A DNA stretch of 5,132 nt, taken from assembly GCA_000715685.1 (NCBI GenBank), contig KL569505.1:6048-11179 (forward strand). Direction: 5' to 3'. This DNA is from Streptomyces lilacinus (GTDB taxonomy: Bacteria > Actinomycetota > Actinomycetes > Streptomycetales > Streptomycetaceae). Positions 1-4,360 of the stretch are shown piece by piece. Below the pieces are notes generated by a model. That model was not told the origin of the DNA, searched no databases, and saw only the letters and a program-made list of their open reading frames with translations. A program made the position numbers and the translations under genes. The stretch's first letter is position 1. Each line of letters begins with the position of its first letter.

Positions 1-1
1 G

Positions 2-736
2 CTGTACGGGCTGGGGCTGGCCCGCCCCGAGCTGGCGCGGCTGGCGCGGCGCGCCGAGAACGCCTTCGTGGGCGTCCCGTGCGGCGCCATGGACCAGACC
101 GCCTCGGCCTGCTGCGTGGCGGACCACGTCCTCCACCTCGACACCCGCGACCTGTCCCGGCGGCAGATCCCCTTCGACCCCCGGGCGTGGGGCCTGCGAC
201 TGTTGGTCGTCGACACGGGCGTCAAACACGACGTGGGCGCCGGCGAGTACGCGCGCAGGCGCGCGGGCTGTCTGGAGGCGGCGCGAGCGCTCGGCGTGCG
301 CGCCCTGCGCGACGTACCGTACGAGCAACTACCCGCCGCCCTCGAGCAATTGGCGGCGACGGCACCGGGCGCGGTGCCGCTCGTACGGCACGTGGTCACC
401 GAGAACCACCGGGTGGCGGCCGTGGCCGCCCTGCTGGCCGCCGGGGATCCCCGGGCGGCCGGTCCGCTGCTGACGGCCGGGCACGCCTCGCTCCGGGACG
501 ACTTCGGGGTCTCCTGCCCGGAGTTGGACCTCGTGGTGACGACGGCGACGGCGGCGGGGGCGCTGGGGGCGCGGATGACCGGTGCGGGCTTCGGCGGCTC
601 GGCGGTCGTCCTGGTCGAGGAAGCGGCGGCGGGGGCGGTGGAGAAGGCGGTCGCGGACGCGTTCGCCGCGGCCGGGTACGGGACGCCGCGCGTCTTCACG
701 GCGGCGCCGGCCCCGGGGGCGCGGCGGATCGCCTAG
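2..736 (+). CDS. galK: Galactokinase, C-terminal 244 residues (5' end outside window)
   Basis: Galactokinase phosphorylates alpha-D-galactose with ATP to galactose-1-phosphate, the entry step of the cytoplasmic Leloir pathway. The reading frame is open from position 2 and its start lies upstream; full-length family members are about 380-390 residues, so roughly the last two-thirds is present. Family hallmarks are clear. RRAENAFVGVPCGAMDQ (encoded at about 47-97) carries the catalytic-base Asp at 92-94. It is followed by VVDTGVKHDVGAGEYARRR, RHVVTENHRV and HASLRDDFGVSCPELD. The glycine-rich third GHMP-kinase motif GAGFGGS is at 581-601; its last residue is Ser where many galactokinases have Cys, a tolerated change. 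The other Leloir genes are not in the window; in Streptomyces galT and galE commonly sit just upstream. The stop codon is one base from the stop of the opposing acetyltransferase gene, leaving no room for a terminator. The assignment is very secure. Confidence 0.96.
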   Translation: MYGLGLARPELARLARRAENAFVGVPCGAMDQTASACCVADHVLHLDTRDLSRRQIPFDPRAWGLRLLVVDTGVKHDVGAGEYARRRAGCLEAARALGVRALRDVPYEQLPAALEQLAATAPGAVPLVRHVVTENHRVAAVAALLAAGDPRAAGPLLTAGHASLRDDFGVSCPELDLVVTTATAAGALGARMTGAGFGGSAVVLVEEAAAGAVEKAVADAFAAAGYGTPRVFTAAPAPGARRIA

Positions 737-737
737 C

Positions 738-1181
738 TCACCGGAACCGCTTGATCAGCAGGTGGTTGACCATCCCGGGCGGGTAGTCGTCCATCGAGGC
801 GATCAGGCGGTAGCCGATCTTCTCGTAGAAGCGCGGGGCCTGGAAGTCCCAGGTCTCCACCTGGCTGCCCGCCACCCCGTGCGCCTCACGGGCCTCCTGC
901 TCCGCGCGGGCGACCAGCCGGCTGCCGAGGCCGGTGCCGCGGTGCGGGGCGTCGACCCACAGCAGGTCGAGGTGGAGCCAGTGCCACTGGACGCGGCAGA
1001 TCGCGCCGCCCGCGAGCTCGCCGTCCGGGCCGGTCGCGTAGACCTGCAGCGGGACGGGGTCCTGGGCGGGCGTGCCGCGCAACGCGCGCATGACGGACGA
1101 ACGTTCGGAATTGGTGGCGCGCAGCCGCGCATGAACAACTTCCCGTCGTTCCGGGTCGTTCACTGCCTCAATACTGAACAT
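738..1181 (-). CDS. GNAT-family N-acetyltransferase
   Basis: A 147-residue single-domain acetyltransferase that should transfer an acetyl group from acetyl-CoA to an unidentified small molecule or protein amine. The acetyl-CoA-binding motif A is visible as LLWVDAPHRGTGLGSRLVARAE (residues 73-94), with the R/Q-x-x-G-x-G/A signature as RGTGLG. The C-terminal motif B is DFQAPRFYEKIGY (112-124), where Tyr119 sits where GNAT enzymes often place the general acid. The N-terminal part FSIEAVNDPERREVVHARLRATN is typical of a common actinobacterial GNAT subgroup. I chose the ATG at 1181 because the family-like sequence begins there and GGTGAG lies just upstream. In-frame alternatives are ATG at 1193 (151 aa) and TTG at 1208 (156 aa), neither with a good ribosome binding site. 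The gene is monocistronic, convergent with galK and divergent from the response regulator. The substrate cannot be read from the sequence. Confidence 0.85.
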   Translation of the reverse strand: MFSIEAVNDPERREVVHARLRATNSERSSVMRALRGTPAQDPVPLQVYATGPDGELAGGAICRVQWHWLHLDLLWVDAPHRGTGLGSRLVARAEQEAREAHGVAGSQVETWDFQAPRFYEKIGYRLIASMDDYPPGMVNHLLIKRFR

Positions 1182-1194
1182 AAAGCTCACCATA
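1182..1194 (-). promoter_or_regulatory. Possible -10 element for the GNAT gene (leaderless start)
   Basis: On the minus strand TATGGT (1194-1189) fits the TAnnnT -10 consensus and lies 7 bases before the ATG at 1181, so transcription could begin at the start codon. No good -35 hexamer lies at 17-18 bp. TTGACC (1211-1206) is present but only 8 bp away. The overlapping GGTGAG could instead be a Shine-Dalgarno sequence, so this is only a candidate. Confidence 0.3.
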
Positions 1195-1413
1195 AACAGC
1201 CGGGTCAAGCACTTTTGCCAATCGCCTCCCGTCGCCGGACACCGCCCGTACGCTGATTCACAGCGCCGGTGGGGGCCGACGCTGATCAGGGGGCGAGACA
1301 GACAGGTACGACGCCCGGGGTGGGGTGGTTGTCAGGGCACGGCGGCGGCCGTGCGCCGAGTGACGGCCCCGGCCCGGGCGCCGTACCCGCGCTGTGTTCG
1401 CCCACCGGGACAT

Positions 1414-1418
1414 GGGGG
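1414..1418 (+). promoter_or_regulatory. Ribosome binding site deciding the response-regulator start
   Basis: GGGGG at 1414-1418 lies 5 bases before the GTG at 1424 and is the best Shine-Dalgarno candidate near the start. The other in-frame starts, ATG 1412 and GTG 1394, lack a purine-rich site at a proper distance. This favours GTG 1424, where the protein begins VARIRVLVVDDH, a typical receiver start. Confidence 0.45.
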
Positions 1419-1423
1419 TGGTT

Positions 1424-2209
1424 GTGGCACGAATTCGGGTACTGGTGGTCGACGACCACCGCATCTTCGCCGAGTCGCTCGCCGCCGCCCTCGCGGCGGA
1501 GCAGGACGTGGACGTCTCGGCGGCCGGCAGCGGGCCGGCGGCGCTGCGCGCGCTGGAGCGCGCGGCGGGCGAGGGGCGGCGCTTCGACGTGCTGCTGATC
1601 GACGCGGACCTGGGCGCCGTCGGGCAGGACACGGCGCACGTGCCGCCGCAGTCCCGGGGCCCGGCGGACGGACCGGGGTCGGCCGAGGGTGCGGTGGACG
1701 GCATCTCGCTGGTGGCGCGGGTGCGCTCGGGCCACCCGGGCGTACGGACGGTGGTGCTGGCCGAGCGGGACGACCCGCGCCGGGCCGCGGCCGCGCTGCA
1801 GGCGGGCGCGGGCGGCTGGGTGGCCAAGGACTGCTCGCTCTCGCGCCTCCTCGCGGTGATACGGGGCGTGCTGCGCGACGAGACGCACCTGCCGCCCGCC
1901 CTGCTGACGGGGGTGCTGCGGGAGCTCACGGCCGCGCGCAAGCACCGTACGGAGAGCGAGCGGCTGGTGGAGTCGCTGACGCCGCGCGAGCGCGAGGTGC
2001 TGCGCTGCATGGTGGCCGGGCTGGGCCGCAAGGCCGTCGCCGAGCGCCTCTACCTCTCCCCGCACACCGTGCGCACCCACATGCAGAACGTTCTGGGCAA
2101 GCTCGGGGTGCACTCCACGCTGGCCGCCGTCGCGCTGGCCCGGCGGGCCGGTGTGGGACCGGTGGACCTAGCCGGGGACGTTGTCGAACGGGGCGGTCAA
2201 CTGGCGTAG
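1424..2209 (+). CDS. Orphan LuxR/NarL-family response regulator with atypical receiver
   Basis: A 261-residue DNA-binding regulator with an N-terminal receiver domain (about 4-150) and a C-terminal LuxR helix-turn-helix (about 184-243). The output domain is textbook: LTPREREVLRCMVAGLGRK, then AERLYLSPHTVRTHMQNVLG and KLGVHSTLAAVALARRAGV. The receiver keeps the acidic pair Asp10-Asp11, the phospho-acceptor position Asp60 (in VLLIDADL) and Lys135 (in GWVAKD). Two features are unusual. The switch Thr/Ser after beta-4 is Ala113 (TVVLAERDD). A Pro/Gly/Ala-rich insert of about 27 residues (65-91) separates Asp60 from the DGISLV segment, where normal receivers have only a short MPxMDG loop. No histidine kinase gene is adjacent, so it is an orphan and may not be conventionally phosphorylated. 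ATG 1412 and GTG 1394 are alternative starts adding 4 and 10 residues. The last 42 bases overlap the opposing MarR gene. Target genes are unknown. Confidence 0.88.
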   Translation: MARIRVLVVDDHRIFAESLAAALAAEQDVDVSAAGSGPAALRALERAAGEGRRFDVLLIDADLGAVGQDTAHVPPQSRGPADGPGSAEGAVDGISLVARVRSGHPGVRTVVLAERDDPRRAAAALQAGAGGWVAKDCSLSRLLAVIRGVLRDETHLPPALLTGVLRELTAARKHRTESERLVESLTPREREVLRCMVAGLGRKAVAERLYLSPHTVRTHMQNVLGKLGVHSTLAAVALARRAGVGPVDLAGDVVERGGQLA

Positions 2210-2665
2210 CAGCCCGGCCAGTTCGCCGCGCTGGGCGGAGGACAGCTCGGCGAGGATCGCGCGCTCCTGGGCGAGCAGCCCGGCGAGCGCCTGGTCGGCG
2301 CGGTCCCGTCCCTCGTCGGTGAGGCGGACGAGCACGCCGCGCCGGTCGCTGGGGTCGGGCTCCCGCTGGACGAGGCCCTTCTTGGCGAGCCGGTCGATGC
2401 GGTTGGTCATGGTGCCGGAGGTGACCAGGGTCTGCGTCAGCAGCTGCCCCGGGGAGAGCTGGTAGGGCGCCCCGGCGCGGCGGAGCGCGGTCAGGACGTC
2501 GAACTCCCAGGGCTCGAGCTCGTGCTCGGCGAAGGCGGTCCGGCGTGCCCGGTCGAGGTGCCGGGCGAGCCGGGAGACGCGACTGAGCACTTCGAGTGGT
2601 TCCACGTCGAGGTCGGGGCGCTCTCGGCGCCACGCCGCGACCAGCCGATCGACCTCGTCCTCCAT
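2168..2665 (-). CDS. tamR: MarR-family regulator, TamR-like (trans-aconitate responsive)
   Basis: A 165-residue winged-helix repressor. The DNA-binding core is visible: LSPGQLL (70-76), the recognition-helix region SGTMTNRIDRLAKKGLVQRE (83-102), the wing with PSDRRGVLVRLT (105-116), and dimerisation helices on both sides. An N-terminal helix before the core carries Trp12 (VAAWRRERPD), as in the HucR/UrtR/TamR subgroup. Residues Asp56, Arg89 and Arg101 have the same mutual spacing (33 and 12) as the HucR ligand residues I recall as Asp73, Arg106 and Arg118. The gene is divergent from trans-aconitate methyltransferase, the arrangement described for Streptomyces coelicolor TamR. TamR binds trans-aconitate, cis-aconitate, citrate and isocitrate and controls tam and aconitase. 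A palindromic operator lies between the genes, implying autoregulation. The ATG at 2665 has no Shine-Dalgarno but has a -10 six bases upstream, suggesting a leaderless mRNA. Its 3' end overlaps the response-regulator gene. Family is certain; the TamR identity rests on context and residue pattern. Confidence 0.88.
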   Translation of the reverse strand: MEDEVDRLVAAWRRERPDLDVEPLEVLSRVSRLARHLDRARRTAFAEHELEPWEFDVLTALRRAGAPYQLSPGQLLTQTLVTSGTMTNRIDRLAKKGLVQREPDPSDRRGVLVRLTDEGRDRADQALAGLLAQERAILAELSSAQRGELAGLLRQLTAPFDNVPG

Positions 2666-2677
2666 GGGGTCAGTGTA
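2666..2677 (-). promoter_or_regulatory. Putative tamR -10 element, leaderless start
   Basis: Reading the minus strand, TACACT (2677-2672) matches the TAnnnT -10 pattern and is followed by six bases (GACCCC) and then the ATG at 2665, so the +1 would fall on or next to the A of the start codon. There is no purine-rich Shine-Dalgarno. A consensus -35 is not present at 17-18 bp; the only TTGAC on this strand is within the operator palindrome, 28 bp away. Confidence 0.45.
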
Positions 2678-2681
2678 GTTG

Positions 2682-2697
2682 GTCTGTCGACATGAAG
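2682..2697. promoter_or_regulatory. Possible second, degenerate regulator site
   Basis: GTCTGTCGACATGAAG at 2682-2697 matches 12 of 16 positions of the segment 2697-2712 (GTCTCTTGACGTCAAG) that holds the perfect palindrome, and the two abut head to tail. It contains the 8-bp palindrome TGTCGACA (2685-2692). It lies just upstream of the tamR -10, where a bound dimer would block tamR transcription. This is an inference from resemblance only. Confidence 0.3.
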
Positions 2698-2699
2698 TC

Positions 2700-2713
2700 T
2701 CTTGACGTCAAGA
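2700..2713. promoter_or_regulatory. Palindromic operator between tamR and tam
   Basis: TCTTGACGTCAAGA is a perfect 14-bp inverted repeat, centred at 2706.5, in the 109-base gap between the divergent genes. The TTGA-core palindrome with A/T-rich flanks is typical of MarR-family operators. It overlaps the TTGACG that best serves as the tam -35 box, so a bound dimer would block RNA polymerase. Together with the adjacent TamR-like gene, this makes it the probable TamR binding site; the exact TamR consensus has not been checked here. Confidence 0.75.
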
Positions 2714-2731
2714 TAAACCTGTGGAGATCCT
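2702..2731 (+). promoter_or_regulatory. Putative tam promoter overlapping the operator
   Basis: TTGACG (2702-2707) is a near-consensus -35 box. GATCCT (2726-2731), 18 bp downstream, is a weak -10 that keeps the A2, T3 and T6 positions. The -35 box is inside the 14-bp palindrome, which fits simple repression. Transcription would start near 2738, leaving a leader of about 37 bases. Confidence 0.45.
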
Positions 2732-2762
2732 GGGAGGACGGCACACCCGACGCCTTTCTCCA

Positions 2763-2768
2763 GGGAGG
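2763..2768 (+). promoter_or_regulatory. Ribosome binding site of tam
   Basis: GGGAGG at 2763-2768 is a strong Shine-Dalgarno sequence six bases before ATG 2775. It decides the start: the longer frame from GTG 2721 would place 18 unrelated residues before the conserved SWDPRQYLRH opening of the protein. Confidence 0.85.
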
Positions 2769-2774
2769 CTCCCC

Positions 2775-3608
2775 ATGTCCGCACCCTCATGGGACCCACG
2801 GCAGTACCTCCGCCACAGCGGCCCCCGCACCCGCCCCTTCCACGACCTGCTCGCCCGTGTCCCCGCCCTGCCCGGCGAGGGCAGCCGCCCCGCGCGCATC
2901 GCCGACCTCGGCTGCGGCGCGGGCAACGTGACGGCCCTCCTCGCCGAGCGCTGGACCGACGCCCACATCACCGGCTTCGACAACTCCGACGCGATGCTGA
3001 AGGAGGCCGCGACCTGCGCGGGAGACCTCCTGGCGGGCGGCCGCCTCGACTTCGCCCACGCCGACCTCACCGACTGGACGCCGGCCGAGCGCTACGACCT
3101 GATCGTCTCCAACGCCGCCCTGCAGTGGGTCCCGGGCCACGCCCACTCCTTCCCCGCCTGGCTCGAGGGCCTCACCCCCGGCGGCACCTTCGCCTTCCAG
3201 GTCCCGGGCAACCACGACGCCCCCAGCCACGCCCTGCTGCGCGACCTGTGCGCCTCGCCCCGCTGGCGCGACCGCCTCGGCGAGGCCGGACGCCGCCGGG
3301 TCGACGTCCTGCGACCGGAGGAGTACCTCGAACGGCTGACCGCGCTCGGCTGCGAGGTGGACGCGTGGGAGACGACGTACGTCCACGTCCTGCGAGGCGA
3401 GGACCCGGTCCTCGACTGGCTCAAGGGCACCGGCCTCCGCCCGGCCCTCACGGCACTGGCCGACGACCGGGCGGCGACGGAGGAGTTCCTGACGACGTAC
3501 GCCGCCCTCCTCCGCGAGGCCTACCCGGCAGGGCCGGCGGGCACGGTCTTCCCGTTCCGCCGGGTGTTCGCGGTGGCGCGCAAGAAATCCAGCCCGTCCG
3601 GCGCTTGA
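2775..3608 (+). CDS. tam: Trans-aconitate 2-methyltransferase
   Basis: A 277-residue cytoplasmic SAM-dependent class I methyltransferase. It should methylate trans-aconitate, the spontaneous isomer of cis-aconitate that inhibits aconitase, and so protect the citric acid cycle. The N-terminus SWDPRQYLRHSGPRTRPFHD (5-24) is the Tam signature. SAM-binding motif I is ADLGCGAGNVTALL (43-56), the acidic residue binding the SAM ribose is Asp69 in GFDNSDAML, Asp97 is in HADLTDW, and the post-II segment is DLIVSNAALQWVPGH (108-122). The helical C-terminal part includes AGPAGTVFPFRRVFAVARKK, matching the family's conserved ending. ATG 2775 has an excellent ribosome binding site. The gene is divergent from the TamR-like regulator and probably repressed through the palindrome at 2700-2713. 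The last residues, SSPSGA, and the stop codon seem to come from a dispersed Streptomyces repeat. Length is near the family norm (about 250-280). The name is well supported by sequence and context. Confidence 0.92.
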   Translation: MSAPSWDPRQYLRHSGPRTRPFHDLLARVPALPGEGSRPARIADLGCGAGNVTALLAERWTDAHITGFDNSDAMLKEAATCAGDLLAGGRLDFAHADLTDWTPAERYDLIVSNAALQWVPGHAHSFPAWLEGLTPGGTFAFQVPGNHDAPSHALLRDLCASPRWRDRLGEAGRRRVDVLRPEEYLERLTALGCEVDAWETTYVHVLRGEDPVLDWLKGTGLRPALTALADDRAATEEFLTTYAALLREAYPAGPAGTVFPFRRVFAVARKKSSPSGA

Positions 3609-3646
3609 GGACACCGGGGCTCCGGGGGCGGATCCCCCGGAGACGC
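3587..3646 (+). repeat. Copy of a dispersed Streptomyces intergenic repeat spanning the tam stop codon
   Basis: The segment starting ATCCAGCCCGTCCGGCGCTT and continuing with GAGGAC and a GGGG-rich inverted repeat closely resembles a short repeat I recall seeing after many Streptomyces genes (AGCCCGTCCGGCG-TTGAGGAC followed by a GC hairpin). It begins inside tam, supplying its last codons and stop, and runs into the terminator hairpin. Only one copy is in the window, so repetition is from memory, not shown here. Confidence 0.5.
3620..3642. terminator. GC hairpin terminator after tam
   Basis: A perfect 9-bp inverted repeat, CTCCGGGGG (3620-3628) and CCCCCGGAG (3634-3642), with a 5-base loop, lies 12 bases past the tam stop. 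It has no U-tract, which is common for Streptomyces terminators. Being symmetrical, it could act on both converging transcripts. Confidence 0.7.
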
Positions 3647-3663
3647 GAGGGGGTCGCCCCCTC
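3647..3663. terminator. Second GC hairpin at the TetR 3' end
   Basis: A 7-bp perfect stem, GAGGGGG (3647-3653) and CCCCCTC (3657-3663), with a TCG loop. It overlaps the last two bases of the TetR stop codon, so it immediately follows that gene on the minus strand. With the neighbouring hairpin it forms a tandem convergent terminator between tam and the TetR gene. Confidence 0.55.
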
Positions 3664-4360
3664 AGCTCTTGCGGTGGCCCACCAGCCGCGGCTTCGGCTC
3701 CAGGCCGTCCAGGCCGTGCCAGGCCAGGTTCACCAGGTGCGCCGCCACCTCCGCCTTCTTCGGCTTGCGGACGTCGAGCCACCACTGGCCCGTGAGGGCC
3801 ACCATGCCGACCAGGGCCTGGGCGTAGAGGGGGGCCAGCTTCGGGTCGAAGCCGCGGGCCTTGAACTCCAGGCCCAGGATGTCCTCGACCTGGGTCGCGA
3901 TGTCGCTGATCAGCGAGGCGAAGGTGCCGGTCGACTGGGCCACCGGCGAGTCGCGGACGAGGATGCGGAAGCCGTCCGTGGACTTCTCGATGTAGTCCAG
4001 CAGGGCGAACGCCGCCTGCTCGAGGAGCTCGCGGGGGTGGCCCGCGGTCAGGGCGCCGGTGACCATGTCGAGGAGCTGCCGCATCTCGCGGTCCACGACC
4101 ACGGCGTACAGCCCCTCCTTGCCGCCGAAGTGTTCGTAGACCACCGGCTTGGAGACCCCGGCCTTGGCCGCGATCTCCTCCACCGACGTGCCCTCGAACC
4201 CCCGCTCGGCGAAGAGCGTGCGACCGATGTCCAGCAGCTGCTCGCGACGCTCCGCGCCGGTCATCCGGACACGGCGGGGCCGGGTGCGCCGGCCCCCCGG
4301 GGAGGTGGGCAGGTCGTTGTCGCTGGAGGTATTGGTGTCGATCGCCACGCCGTCAATCAT
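3662..4360 (-). CDS. TetR-family regulator linked to a fatty-acid desaturase
   Basis: A 232-residue transcription regulator. The N-terminal TetR helix-turn-helix is clear at about 36-85: ERREQLLDIGRTLFAERGFE, then GTSVEEIAAKAGVSKPVVYE and HFGGKEGLY. It is preceded by a disordered, Arg-rich tail (residues 8-32, GGRRTRPRRVR) that could add non-specific DNA contacts. The rest is an alpha-helical ligand/dimerisation domain ending GQWWLDVRKPKKAEVAAHLV then NLAWHGLDGL, a pattern common among actinobacterial TetR proteins. ATG 4360 overlaps the desaturase stop in an ATGA junction, indicating an operon and translational coupling; GTG 4348 and ATG 4264 are alternatives without ribosome binding sites. 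By analogy with DesT of Pseudomonas, which senses acyl-CoA saturation, it may control the desaturase, but the ligand cannot be read from the sequence. It converges with tam across a double hairpin. Confidence 0.88.
   Translation of the reverse strand: MIDGVAIDTNTSSDNDLPTSPGGRRTRPRRVRMTGAERREQLLDIGRTLFAERGFEGTSVEEIAAKAGVSKPVVYEHFGGKEGLYAVVVDREMRQLLDMVTGALTAGHPRELLEQAAFALLDYIEKSTDGFRILVRDSPVAQSTGTFASLISDIATQVEDILGLEFKARGFDPKLAPLYAQALVGMVALTGQWWLDVRKPKKAEVAAHLVNLAWHGLDGLEPKPRLVGHRKS

Larger units (their letters stand above)
1182..1423. other. Divergent intergenic region with a GC hairpin
   Basis: About 240 bases between the divergent acetyltransferase and response-regulator genes. I see no convincing ORF. 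The part next to the acetyltransferase (about 1165-1225) is noticeably richer in A/T than its surroundings, as expected for a promoter. On the response-regulator side there is a perfect 7-bp stem, GCACGGC (1337-1343) and GCCGTGC (1348-1354), with a 4-base loop, 70-90 bases before the start codon; it could form in the mRNA leader. TACGCT at 1249-1254 resembles a -10 element but has no matching -35, so I do not assign a promoter for the response regulator. Confidence 0.4.

Noticed and set aside
1098..1107. 10-bp palindrome CGAACGTTCG as an operator
   Set aside because: It lies within the GNAT coding sequence about 75 bases after the start, encodes ordinary residues and has no flanking promoter elements, so chance is likely.
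1249..1254. TACGCT as the response-regulator -10 box
   Set aside because: No -35-like hexamer lies 16-19 bp upstream, and it would give a leader of about 165 bases, so the support is too weak.
1258..2113. Two long minus-strand frames (1258-2031 and 1286-2113) opposite the response regulator
   Set aside because: The composition is Ser/Arg/Ala/Pro- or His/Arg-rich with no motif, and the plus strand carries a clear receiver plus LuxR domain.
2721..2774. Extension of tam to GTG 2721
   Set aside because: The added residues do not resemble the family, and GGGAGG six bases before ATG 2775 fixes the start.
2787..3785. A 332-residue minus-strand frame opposite tam
   Set aside because: It is a Gly/Ala/Arg-rich shadow frame, starts inside the TetR gene and has no domain or ribosome binding site.
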